NCBI GenBank assembly: GCA_040514265.1 | Contig: JBEVCD010000049.1 | Coordinates: 1-18,585 of the forward strand | Direction of reading: 5' to 3' | From: WYZ-LMO2 sp040514265 | GTDB taxonomy: Archaea; Halobacteriota; Archaeoglobi; Archaeoglobales; Archaeoglobaceae | Length of the DNA: 18,585 nt | In this document: positions 7,428 to 13,991 of the stretch, in pieces | Layout: every line of letters starts with the position of its first letter | Numbering within the stretch: the stretch's first letter is position 1 | Position numbers and translations under genes: made by a program | The notes under the pieces: generated by a model | Databases searched by the model: none | Seen by the model: the letters and a program-made list of their open reading frames with translations, nothing else | What the model was told of the DNA's origin: nothing

Positions 7428-7857
7428 GGAACTCCTTCGGCGGCTTGCCCTCGATCGTTATGCCCATCGAAACGCAGGTGCCGATTACCTCCTTCACCAC
7501 GCCTTTGAGGCTGTAGGAAAGCGACTGCTCCCTCTTCATCCTCGCGATCTTCAGAAGCTGTTCGAGTGTGAGGTTTCCGACGTATTCCTTTCCCGGGTTG
7601 CTCGAACCTTTCTCGATGCCCAGTTCCTTCTTTATCAGAGCCGATACCGGCGGAATTCCGACCTTTATCTCGAAGCTCCTGTCTTCGTAGACTATTATCT
7701 TCACGGGAACGTTTAGCCCCTCGTACTCCTTCGTCGCCTCATTTATCCTGTCCACCACCTGCTTAACGTTCAGCCCGAGAGGTCCTATTGCTGGTCCGAG
7801 CGGAGGACCCGGTGTGGCTTTTCCTCCTGGAACGAGCACGACAACCTCCTGCGGCAT
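7384..7857 (-). CDS. rpl11: 50S ribosomal protein L11
   Basis: L11 binds the GTPase-associated centre of 23S rRNA and forms the base of the factor-binding stalk. The 157-aa protein shows the family's hallmark proline-rich N-terminal stretch (LVPGGKATPGPPLGPAIGPL), then GLNVKQVVDRIN, VKIIVYEDRSFEIKVGIPP and the C-terminal RNA-binding domain (LTLEQLLKIARMK; VIGTCVSMGI). I choose ATG 7857 because GGAGGTG lies five bases before it; a TTG three bases upstream would be too close. The start overlaps the nusG stop by one base (TGATG). In many archaea L1, L10 and L12 genes follow, but here the next gene is a convergent radical SAM gene, so L11 ends the operon. Confidence 0.97.
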   Translation of the reverse strand: MPQEVVVLVPGGKATPGPPLGPAIGPLGLNVKQVVDRINEATKEYEGLNVPVKIIVYEDRSFEIKVGIPPVSALIKKELGIEKGSSNPGKEYVGNLTLEQLLKIARMKREQSLSYSLKGVVKEVIGTCVSMGITIEGKPPKEFLRDIEEGRVQIPDE

Positions 7858-8306
7858 CAACTCACCTCCTTCCTAACGACCCTCGCGTGGTCGGCTTTTA
7901 CGGTTATTGGTATGGGAACGACGGCGTTAAGGAGCTCTACCGTTATCTCGTTCTTAGCCTCGTCGACCCTCTTCACAACTGCGGTTTCACCTTTGAACGG
8001 TCCAGAGATTATTTCGATTATGTCTCCCTCCTTTATCTGCTCCGCAGCCTTCCTCGGCGTGAGGAAGTGCTCGATCTCCGAGAAGTTTATCTCCTTCTTC
8101 ACGACTCCCCTCACGTGCGGCATGCCTCTTATGGTCTTTACGACGTCCTCGTAACTCTCGGCTTCGACTATTACGTATCCCTTAAGTTCTTTGGGTTCGA
8201 GTATGGAGTAGATCTTAGTTTCGTACTTCTTCGCCGCCATTTCGAGTAGATTCGCTACTATTCTCTCCTGGTTCGCGGTCGTCTTGACAGCATAAAAGCG
8301 GCTCAT
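7857..8306 (-). CDS. nusG: Transcription elongation factor Spt5 (archaeal NusG)
   Basis: Spt5 pairs with Spt4, clamps RNA polymerase onto DNA and raises processivity. The 149-aa protein has an N-terminal NGN domain (residues 1-90; YAVKTTANQERIVANLLEM, YVIVEAESYEDVVKTIRGMPHV) and a KOW domain (about 93-125; IKEGDIIEIISGPFKGETAVV). These are the two domains and the length normal for archaeal Spt5. Its start overlaps the secE stop (ATGA) and its stop overlaps the L11 start. SecE-Spt5-L11 is a conserved archaeal gene order. Confidence 0.96.
   Translation of the reverse strand: MSRFYAVKTTANQERIVANLLEMAAKKYETKIYSILEPKELKGYVIVEAESYEDVVKTIRGMPHVRGVVKKEINFSEIEHFLTPRKAAEQIKEGDIIEIISGPFKGETAVVKRVDEAKNEITVELLNAVVPIPITVKADHARVVRKEVS
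7863..7869 (-). promoter_or_regulatory. Strong Shine-Dalgarno sequence of rpl11
   Basis: GGAGGTG on the minus strand lies inside the last codons of nusG, five bases before ATG 7857. It decides that start over the TTG at 7860 and shows that internal genes of this operon are translated by ribosome binding. Confidence 0.65.
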
Positions 8307-8488
8307 CTCAACGCCCCCGGAACAACCTCCATGAGCAGGTATATAACGAAGCCGACGAAGCCGACTACGAACATTACGGCTAAGGCAACCTTCGCCGTCG
8401 TGCTGAACTCTTCCCAGGTCGGCTTCCTCGCCATCTTGAGGATACTGTAATACTCTCTGAGTCTCTGCTGTAGCTCCTGGACTTTCAT
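8303..8488 (-). CDS. secE: Protein translocase subunit SecE (Sec61 gamma)
   Basis: Small 61-aa subunit that clamps around SecY in the translocon. The N-terminal half is an amphipathic helix (residues about 3-30, with KMARKPTWEEF, the conserved basic/KPxxEEF region), followed by one transmembrane helix at about 33-54 ending in a short tail. This is the usual archaeal SecE layout. No ribosome-binding sequence precedes ATG 8488; the bases before it read cctcctttt. A taataa box about 26 nt upstream suggests its own leaderless promoter in the 32-nt gap after ftsZ. Confidence 0.93.
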   Translation of the reverse strand: MKVQELQQRLREYYSILKMARKPTWEEFSTTAKVALAVMFVVGFVGFVIYLLMEVVPGALR

Positions 8489-8510
8489 GAAAAGGAGGTT
8501 GGTGGAGCTG

Positions 8511-8517
8511 TTATTAA
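8511..8517 (-). promoter_or_regulatory. Possible internal TATA box for secE-nusG-rpl11
   Basis: Minus-strand ttaataa, centred 26 nt upstream of the secE ATG in the short ftsZ-secE gap. With no Shine-Dalgarno present, it could drive a leaderless transcript separate from ftsZ. The box is weak and the gap is AT-rich by chance as well. Confidence 0.3.
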
Positions 8518-8520
8518 CCT

Positions 8521-9612
8521 TTACCTCACGAAGTCTATACCGTACTTCCTCGTGACCGGATAGCCCTTCTTGCCGAGTATCTGCGGACTCTTGACGCCAG
8601 TTACGATTACGAGCGTCCGCATCGTGTTTTCGAGCTCCGGATCGATCATCGCTCCCCAGATTATCCTGGCGTCCGGATCTATCTTGCTATATATTTCCTC
8701 GACTACGCTCTCAGCTTCCTCGATCGTCATGTCCGGTCCGCCGGTAACGTTTATCAACGCAGCCTTTGCACCGGATATGTCTACGTCGAGCAGCGGACTC
8801 TTGAGAGCTTTTCTGACACTTTCCGCAGCCTTGTCCTCGCCGCTCGCTTCTCCGAGACCTATCATCGCCACTCCGCCCTTCTCCATCACTGTCCTCACGT
8901 CTGCGAAGTCGAGGTTTACGAGGGCTGGCTTCGTAATGAGCTCCGTTATGCCCTTAACGGCTCTCATGAGTACCTCGTCCGCTACCTTGAACGCGAGCTG
9001 TATCGGGTAGTTCGGAACTACTTCGAGCAGTTTGTCGTTCGGAATCACTATGACCGTGTCCGTAACCTCCCGGAGTCTTTCGAGACCGGCTTCGGCGTTC
9101 GCCCTTCTGACCGATCCTTCCGCCGAGAACGGGATGGTAACGACGGCGATCGTTAGAGCGCCAGCCTCCTGAGCAGCCTCCGCGACTACAGGGGCAGCGC
9201 CGGTGCCGGTTCCGCCTCCGAGACCGCAGGTTATGAAGACCATGTCTGCGCCTTCGACGACCCTCTTTATCTCCTCCTCACTCTCCCTCGCCGCCTCTTC
9301 GCCGACCTGCGGAAGACTTCCAGCTCCCAGCCCCCGCGTTCTCCTTCTGCCTATGAGTATCCTCTTGTGAGCTTTTGTGAAGTAGAGGTGCTGGGCGTCG
9401 GTGTTTATCGCTATGAGCTCCGCTCCCTCGATCCCTTCCTCATACATCCTCGATATCGTGTTGCAACCGCTCCCCCCGACGCCTATTACTTTTATTACCG
9501 TCTTCAGTTCGTGCAGAACCTGCAGAATTTCATCCTCGACATCTTCTGGCGGTTCGATCCTCTGCCTTTCACGCTCCGCTCTTGCAAGGGCTTCCTCAAT
9601 TATCGATTTCAT
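8521..9612 (-). CDS. ftsZ: Cell division GTPase FtsZ
   Basis: Tubulin-like GTPase that polymerises into the division ring. The 363-aa protein shows VIGVGGSGCNTISRM (about residues 42-56), the tubulin signature GGGTGTG (132-138), FSAEGSVRRANAEAGLERL and the T7 loop NLDFADV (233-239) whose acidic residues complete GTP hydrolysis across the filament interface. An N-terminal extension of about 40 charged residues precedes the GTPase fold, and the protein ends in GYPVTRKYGIDFVR. Both are common in archaeal FtsZ1-type proteins. The start is ATG 9612 with gggaggg seven bases upstream. A 37-nt gap separates it from the upstream DUF5611-like gene, so the two may be co-transcribed. Second FtsZ copies are common in euryarchaea but none is in this window. 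Confidence 0.97.
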   Translation of the reverse strand: MKSIIEEALARAERERQRIEPPEDVEDEILQVLHELKTVIKVIGVGGSGCNTISRMYEEGIEGAELIAINTDAQHLYFTKAHKRILIGRRRTRGLGAGSLPQVGEEAARESEEEIKRVVEGADMVFITCGLGGGTGTGAAPVVAEAAQEAGALTIAVVTIPFSAEGSVRRANAEAGLERLREVTDTVIVIPNDKLLEVVPNYPIQLAFKVADEVLMRAVKGITELITKPALVNLDFADVRTVMEKGGVAMIGLGEASGEDKAAESVRKALKSPLLDVDISGAKAALINVTGGPDMTIEEAESVVEEIYSKIDPDARIIWGAMIDPELENTMRTLVIVTGVKSPQILGKKGYPVTRKYGIDFVR

Positions 9613-9619
9613 GTTTTGT

Positions 9620-9654
9620 CCCTCCCGTCCTCTAAAGAATTAAACCTATTTAAA
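9620..9654 (-). promoter_or_regulatory. ftsZ upstream region: Shine-Dalgarno plus AT-rich TATA-like element
   Basis: On the minus strand gggaggg (9620-9626) lies seven bases before the ftsZ ATG. Upstream of it are two TATA-like stretches, ttaattc (about 9638-9644) and tttaaata (9647-9654). Either could place a start site just ahead of the ATG. Unlike most unit heads here, ftsZ has a good ribosome-binding site. Confidence 0.4.
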
Positions 9655-9961
9655 TTTTGTTTTCGACCTCTTTTCTCAGCATCTTGCTCCTCTCCTTTGC
9701 CGTGTATCCCGTCAGCTCTTCGAGGAACTTGTTGTAGGTCTTTATAGTCTTCACGGCTGTCTCATCGTCTGTAAGCTTCGTTTTGGACTCCACGAGAAGC
9801 CTGTTCCCGTCGAGCTTCATCTTCAGAACCTCGATGGCGCCGAAGTCCCTGACAACGTAGAAGTCGTCCTCGACGTCGAAACTTCCGAAGTGCTTCCTTA
9901 CGAGCTCTTCCAGCCTTTCCCGCGTAGCCTTGTAACCTCTCTTGAACCTGTACTCGCGCAT
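9650..9961 (-). CDS. Small archaeal protein resembling DUF5611
   Basis: A charged 103-aa cytoplasmic protein with no signal or membrane segment. It resembles archaeal DUF5611 proteins: an N-terminal MREYRFKRGY and a C-terminal YNKFLEELTGYTAKERSKML, the usual end motif of that group. Between them lies a predicted alpha-beta stretch (VVRDFGAIEVLKMKLDGNRL). No catalytic residues stand out. It is just upstream of ftsZ in the same direction and has its own TATA box 25 nt before the ATG, so it probably leads the ftsZ unit. The function is unknown. The family assignment is from memory of the motif and is moderately sure. Confidence 0.7.
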   Translation of the reverse strand: MREYRFKRGYKATRERLEELVRKHFGSFDVEDDFYVVRDFGAIEVLKMKLDGNRLLVESKTKLTDDETAVKTIKTYNKFLEELTGYTAKERSKMLRKEVENKI

Positions 9962-9982
9962 GTTCCTGGTAAGAGGGGCTGA

Positions 9983-9989
9983 TATAAAC
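9983..9989 (-). promoter_or_regulatory. TATA box for the DUF5611-like/ftsZ unit
   Basis: Minus-strand tttatat centred about 25 nt upstream of ATG 9961 and followed by no Shine-Dalgarno sequence, predicting a leaderless mRNA. The AT-rich region from 9990 to 10063 separates it from the divergent promoter and holds nothing else I recognise. Confidence 0.5.
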
Positions 9990-10063
9990 GATTCCGTTCA
10001 CGATAATCATTTCCCTCGTTTATCATTTAAAAAATTGATCTGATAAATATTATTTTGGATAAA

Positions 10064-10071
10064 TTTTTATA
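10064..10071 (+). promoter_or_regulatory. TATA box for the CoA-transferase gene
   Basis: tttttata preceded by aaa, centred 25-26 nt upstream of ATG 10093. It favours that ATG over the in-frame TTG at 10081, which would lie upstream of the predicted transcription start. Confidence 0.55.
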
Positions 10072-10092
10072 CGCACGCATTTGCTGGGGTTC

Positions 10093-11502
10093 ATGGACTA
10101 CTCGAAGGAGTACGAGAGTAAGTTGATATCGCCGGAGGAGGCAGCGAACCTTGTAGAGAGCGGAATGTGGATAAACCTCGGAGGAGCTGCGAGTTTCGCA
10201 GCCATCGTGGACAAATACCTTGCCAGGAGGGTTGACGAGCTGAGGGACGTGCACGTTTTTACCTTCATAGACGTGCTGCCCTACGAGTTCCTCCGCGCAG
10301 ACCCCGAGTGCAGAACCTTCCGCTGGATCAGCGGCTTCGTTTACCGTGGCACGAGGTGTTTTGCCAAGGAGATAGGAGCAGCCGTTTATCTGCCCAACCT
10401 CTACCACGACGCTCCGAAGATAGCGAGGGAAGTCTACAGGGGTCGCATCGACATAGCTTTCCTGGTCACGACACCGATGGACAGGCACGGCTACTTCAAC
10501 TTCGGCGTCACGTGCTCGCACATGAAGGCTATAGCTGATAGCGCGAAGAGGGTCGTTGTCATTGTTAAAAAGGACATGCCTTGGGTCTACGGAGGTTACG
10601 ACGAGTGCATACACATCTCGGAAGTCGACTACGTCGTCGAGGACGACGAGTTTCCACTGCCTGCAGCTCCGTTCATGCCCACGCCCAGCGAGGCTGACGA
10701 GATGATAGCCGAAAACATCATAGAGGCAGGGTTGATAGAGAACGGCTCGACGCTTCAGGTGGGCATAGGAACGCTGCCCGATTCGGTAGTGAAGCTGCTG
10801 AAGGAACACCACTTCAGGAACCTCGGTCTCCACACGGAGATGCTCAGCGATGGCGCCATGGAGCTCATGGAGGAGGGAATAATCGACAACTCGCAGAAGA
10901 GACTCGACAGGGGCAAGTCGGTCTTCACGTTCACGATAGGCACCAGAAAGCTCTACGACTTCATAGACCGCAACCCCTCCGTTGCGGCTTATCCGGTGGA
11001 CTACACGAACGATCCCTTCGTAATAGCGCAGCAGCCGAAGATGTTCTCACTCAACCAGGCTGCGCAGATCGACCTGATGGGGCAAGTGAACTCGGAGATG
11101 ATGGGTCTGCTCACGCCGACGTGCAAGCTTTACCAGATAAGCGGAACCGGCGGACAGCTGGACTTCGTTCTCGGATGCTTCATGAGCGCCGACAGGATGG
11201 GCAAGTCGGTGATAGCTCTCTACTCAACTCACAACGGAAACTCCCGCATAGTTCCGACGCTTCCCGAGGGTTCGGCTGTAACAGTACCACGCGCGCTCGT
11301 TCAGTACGTCGCTACCGAATTCGGCGTGGCTCAGCTAAGGGGCTTACCAGTTCTCGAAAGGGCTATCGCGCTCATAAAGCTCGCCCACCCGGAGCATCAG
11401 GACTGGCTCGAAAAGGAGGCGAAGAGGCTGGGACTCATTCCGGAGAAGTACACAATACCAGCCGGCAAACCGGAGTACGTGCTCGTGCTAAGGAAAGACT
11501 GA
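10093..11502 (+). CDS. Acetyl-CoA hydrolase/CoA-transferase family protein
   Basis: Protein of 469 aa of the two-domain class I CoA-transferase type (acetyl-CoA hydrolase, butyryl-CoA:acetate and 4-hydroxybutyrate CoA-transferases). It moves CoA between a carboxylic acid and an acyl-CoA through a glutamyl-CoA intermediate. Visible features: LISPEEAANLVESGMWINLG at the N-terminus, LQVGIGTLPDSV (about 221-232), the catalytic Glu249 in GLHTEMLSDG, the CoA-binding GTGGQLDFV (about 350) and EHQDWLEKEAKRLGLIP near the end. Length is normal. I start at ATG 10093, dropping a four-codon TTG extension. It stands alone upstream of ilvC, separated by 34 nt that hold a second TATA box. The acyl group is not predictable; butyrate-, acetate- or branched-chain-type acids are possible. 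Confidence 0.88.
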   Translation: MDYSKEYESKLISPEEAANLVESGMWINLGGAASFAAIVDKYLARRVDELRDVHVFTFIDVLPYEFLRADPECRTFRWISGFVYRGTRCFAKEIGAAVYLPNLYHDAPKIAREVYRGRIDIAFLVTTPMDRHGYFNFGVTCSHMKAIADSAKRVVVIVKKDMPWVYGGYDECIHISEVDYVVEDDEFPLPAAPFMPTPSEADEMIAENIIEAGLIENGSTLQVGIGTLPDSVVKLLKEHHFRNLGLHTEMLSDGAMELMEEGIIDNSQKRLDRGKSVFTFTIGTRKLYDFIDRNPSVAAYPVDYTNDPFVIAQQPKMFSLNQAAQIDLMGQVNSEMMGLLTPTCKLYQISGTGGQLDFVLGCFMSADRMGKSVIALYSTHNGNSRIVPTLPEGSAVTVPRALVQYVATEFGVAQLRGLPVLERAIALIKLAHPEHQDWLEKEAKRLGLIPEKYTIPAGKPEYVLVLRKD

Positions 11503-11509
11503 GCCAAAA

Positions 11510-11518
11510 TATTTTTAT
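11510..11518 (+). promoter_or_regulatory. TATA box for ilvC
   Basis: tatttttat within aaaatatttttat, centred about 23 nt before ATG 11537, just after the stop of the CoA-transferase gene. It suggests ilvC has its own promoter and a leaderless transcript. Confidence 0.55.
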
Positions 11519-11536
11519 CTTCGCCATACTTTAGCC

Positions 11537-12529
11537 ATGGCGAAGATCTACCGCGACGAAGATGCGAATCTCGATTTTCTGAAGGACAAAAGGATATGCA
11601 TAGTCGGATACGGAAGCCAGGGGCACGCGCACGCACTTAATTTGAGAGACTCCGGCTGCGACGTCGTCGTAGCGCTGCCGGAGTGGGACAAGCAGAGCTG
11701 GGAGAGGGCTGAAAAGGACGGGATGAAAGTTGTCACGCTTGAGGAGATAGAGGGCGACGTCGTGGCGATGCTGATACCGGACATGGTTCAGCCAAAGGTC
11801 TACAGGGAGCATGTCGAGGGCAAGCTGAAGGAGGGAGACATGCTGATGTTCGCGCACGGCTTCAACATACACTACAACCAGATAGTCCCGCCGGAAAACG
11901 TCGACGTAGCCATGGTTGCTCCAAAGGGACCGGGACCGCTTGTTAGGAGGATGTTCGTCGAGGGCAAGGGTGTGCCGGCTCTGGTGGCTGTCCACCAGAA
12001 CTACACCGGAAAAGCGCTGGAAATAGCGCTAGCTTACGCGAAGGGGATAGGAGCTACGAGAGCTGGAGTGATAGAGACGACTTTCAAGGAGGAAACCGAA
12101 ACTGACCTCTTCGGCGAGCAGGTCGACCTCTGCGGAGGAGTTGCGGAGATGATCAAGAGCAGCTTCGAGGTGCTGGTTGAAGCCGGATACCAGCCGGAGG
12201 TCGCGTACTTCGAAGTTCTGCACGAGCTGAAGCTGATAGTCGATCTAATCTACGAGGGCGGGATATACAACATGTGGAGCGCTGTGAGCGAGACCGCCAA
12301 GTACGGCGGGATGACGAGGGGCAAGAGGATATTCAACGAGGCTGTCAAAGAGGAGATGAGGAGGATACTGAAGGAAATTCAGACCGGTGAGTTCGCAAGG
12401 GAGTGGATCCTCGAAAACCTCGCAGGAAGACCGGTTTACAACAAGCTGCTCGAAATGGAGAAAAACCACCCGATAGAAAAGGTGGGAGCTGAGATGAGAA
12501 AGCTGATTCCGTGGCTGCGCAAGGATTAA
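11537..12529 (+). CDS. ilvC: Ketol-acid reductoisomerase, class I
   Basis: Second enzyme of valine, leucine and isoleucine synthesis. It rearranges acetolactate or acetohydroxybutyrate and reduces it to the dihydroxy acid with Mg2+ and a nicotinamide cofactor. The 330-aa length is that of the short class I form. Motifs: the dinucleotide fold GYGSQGHAHALNLRDSG (24-40), PDMVQPKVY, APKGPGPLVRR, metal-site DLFGEQVDLCGG and FEVLHELKLIVDLIYEGG. The cofactor-specificity loop after LRDSGCDVVVAL reads PEWDKQS (48-54). It lacks the usual Arg and has acidic Glu49 and Asp51 near where NADPH enzymes carry phosphate-binding residues, suggesting NADH use. No other ilv genes are adjacent. The start has a TATA box 23 nt upstream. 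Confidence 0.96.
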   Translation: MAKIYRDEDANLDFLKDKRICIVGYGSQGHAHALNLRDSGCDVVVALPEWDKQSWERAEKDGMKVVTLEEIEGDVVAMLIPDMVQPKVYREHVEGKLKEGDMLMFAHGFNIHYNQIVPPENVDVAMVAPKGPGPLVRRMFVEGKGVPALVAVHQNYTGKALEIALAYAKGIGATRAGVIETTFKEETETDLFGEQVDLCGGVAEMIKSSFEVLVEAGYQPEVAYFEVLHELKLIVDLIYEGGIYNMWSAVSETAKYGGMTRGKRIFNEAVKEEMRRILKEIQTGEFAREWILENLAGRPVYNKLLEMEKNHPIEKVGAEMRKLIPWLRKD

Positions 12530-12531
12530 TA
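12524..12531 (+). promoter_or_regulatory. Weak TATA-like box for the archease unit
   Basis: gattaata overlaps the ilvC stop codon and is centred about 26 nt upstream of archease ATG 12553. The spacing fits a leaderless start, but the sequence is a weak match, and read-through from ilvC across the 23-nt gap is equally possible. Confidence 0.3.
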
Positions 12532-12552
12532 CCGCAAACACAAACTATTTTT

Positions 12553-12954
12553 ATGGGCTTCAGGTTCATCGACCACACAGCCGACGTGGCGTTCGAAGTC
12601 TGGGGCGAGACGATTTCCGAGCTGATAGAGAGTGCCAGCCACGCTTTTTATGAAGCCTTCGTGGAAGTGGACAAGCTTGGAACCGATACGAGCAGAAGCG
12701 TGGAGGTTGAAGCCGAAGATGTCGACATGCTCCTCTACAAGTGGCTCAACGAGCTCCTCTACCTCTTCGACACGGAGTTCTTCGCGGCGAAGGAGGTTAA
12801 GGTGACGGCGGACGAGAACAGGGCGAGGGGTGTGCTGATAGGGTCGAGGTTCACGCCAGAAATGGTAAAGGTTGAGCCGAAGGCTATAACTATGCACAAG
12901 TTCAGAGTTGAAAAGAGGGACAAGTACTACGCTTACGTCGTGGTAGACATATGA
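12553..12954 (+). CDS. Archease, RtcB RNA-ligase activating protein
   Basis: Archease helps the RtcB ligase turn over by promoting its guanylylation, and is used in tRNA splicing and RNA repair. The 133-aa protein begins MGFRFIDHTADVAFEVWG, the conserved archease opening with metal-binding Asp11. It has LLYKWLNELLYLFD in the middle, KAITMHKFRVEK and a terminal YVVVDI. I start at ATG 12553; a longer frame from 12511 would overlap ilvC and add non-family residues. Its stop overlaps the DUF763 start (ATGA). RtcB itself is not in the window, but EndA, which makes the ends that RtcB joins, lies about 6.5 kb away. Confidence 0.92.
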   Translation: MGFRFIDHTADVAFEVWGETISELIESASHAFYEAFVEVDKLGTDTSRSVEVEAEDVDMLLYKWLNELLYLFDTEFFAAKEVKVTADENRARGVLIGSRFTPEMVKVEPKAITMHKFRVEKRDKYYAYVVVDI

Positions 12955-13991
12955 GGCAGATCGACCTTCCGCTCCACAGCGGTAAAGCGCCCTACTGGCT
13001 TCTGAGCAGGATGAAAAAACTTGCGGAACCGATAGTCTACCTCATAGTGAACGAGTTCGGAGAGCTTGAATTTCTGAGAAGAATTTCCGATCCCGTCTTC
13101 TTCCAGTGCTTTTCGAACGTCCTCGGCTTCGACTGGAATTCGAGCGGGTCGACGACCGTTTTGACGGGCGTGCTTAAGTCTGTGCTGAACGAAAAAGACT
13201 TCGGAATCAAAATAGCTGGAGGAAAGGGTAGCAACGCCCTGAGAACCCCGGAGGAAGTTAGAAAGCTAGCTGAAGATGTCGGAGCGGACGCTGAAAGGAT
13301 AATAGAGTTCAGCAGATTCGCAGCCAAAGCAGACAGCGCCGCGCTGATCGACGGGTACGACATATACCACCACGCGGTGATATTCAGCGAGAAGCACTTC
13401 ACAGTCGTTCAGCAGGGGATGAACGAAGTCAGCAGAATGGCGAGACGCTACCACTGGAAGGTCTACAGAACGACGCCGGGCATAGAAGACGTCCACGAGG
13501 GGATAGCTGCGGACAGGATCGAGAGGAGTGTTACGAACATGCAGTCCCGTGAGAGCAGGGAAGCCCGCGAGACGTGCTTGGACATCGTCCGCGACGGATG
13601 CTTCAAGAGAGACTACCGCAGATTGCTCTCGATAGTCAGGAAGGGGGACAGGTTGACGGTCCCGCGCAGGATAGACTGGAAAGCGGTCGAGATAGCCTAC
13701 AACCTACAGCCGGAGAGGTTCGAGGACCTCCTAATGGTGAGGGGCGTGGGCAGGGAGACGATCAGAGCTCTCGCCCTAATAGCTGAACTCGTTTACGGCG
13801 TCGACTACGATAAAAAAGACCCGGCCAAGTTCTGCTTCGCGGTCGGCGGCAAGGATGGCGTGCCTTTCCCTGTCAGAAAGGACGTCTATGACGAGCTGAT
13901 AGCGTTCATGAGGGACGTCGTCAGACAATCCGACCTCTCGGCATTCGAGAAGACCCAAGTTCTGAGGAGGCTTGCAGCATGGATGTCGTAG
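12951..13991 (+). CDS. DUF763 protein with a helix-hairpin-helix-like segment
   Basis: Protein of 346 aa of the uncharacterised DUF763 family (COG1415), found in archaea and some bacteria. Family marks include RQIDLPLHSGKAPYWLLSRM at the N-terminus, GIKIAGGKGSNALRTPEEV (about 85-103) and YHHAVIFSEKHFTVVQQGMN (about 139-158). Residues about 259-282 read DLLMVRGVGRETIRALAL, which looks like a helix-hairpin-helix element that binds DNA or RNA backbones; this is my inference. No obvious nuclease motif is seen. It is co-translated with archease (4-nt overlap) and overlaps aroA by 13 nt. A role in nucleic-acid metabolism is plausible but unproven. Confidence 0.85.
   Translation: MRQIDLPLHSGKAPYWLLSRMKKLAEPIVYLIVNEFGELEFLRRISDPVFFQCFSNVLGFDWNSSGSTTVLTGVLKSVLNEKDFGIKIAGGKGSNALRTPEEVRKLAEDVGADAERIIEFSRFAAKADSAALIDGYDIYHHAVIFSEKHFTVVQQGMNEVSRMARRYHWKVYRTTPGIEDVHEGIAADRIERSVTNMQSRESREARETCLDIVRDGCFKRDYRRLLSIVRKGDRLTVPRRIDWKAVEIAYNLQPERFEDLLMVRGVGRETIRALALIAELVYGVDYDKKDPAKFCFAVGGKDGVPFPVRKDVYDELIAFMRDVVRQSDLSAFEKTQVLRRLAAWMS
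13964..13970 (+). promoter_or_regulatory. Shine-Dalgarno sequence of aroA
   Basis: GAGGAGG lies inside the end of the DUF763 gene, eight bases before ATG 13979. It fixes the aroA start although the two genes overlap. Confidence 0.6.

Noticed and set aside
7788..8249. A 153-codon forward frame opposite nusG and rpl11
   Set aside because: It lies across two certain genes of a conserved archaeal operon and has no supporting signals.
8489..8500. cctcctttt on the minus strand before secE as a possible terminator of ftsZ
   Set aside because: Only four T residues and no stable hairpin; too weak to call.
9990..10063. AT-rich stretch between divergent genes as a possible origin or small RNA
   Set aside because: No repeats, dyads or origin-recognition-box-like motif beyond TATA boxes; AT-richness is expected for a double promoter.
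10027..10833. A 268-codon open frame on the minus strand opposite the CoA-transferase gene
   Set aside because: It runs through the TATA box and the 5' half of a well-supported gene and has no recognisable domain.
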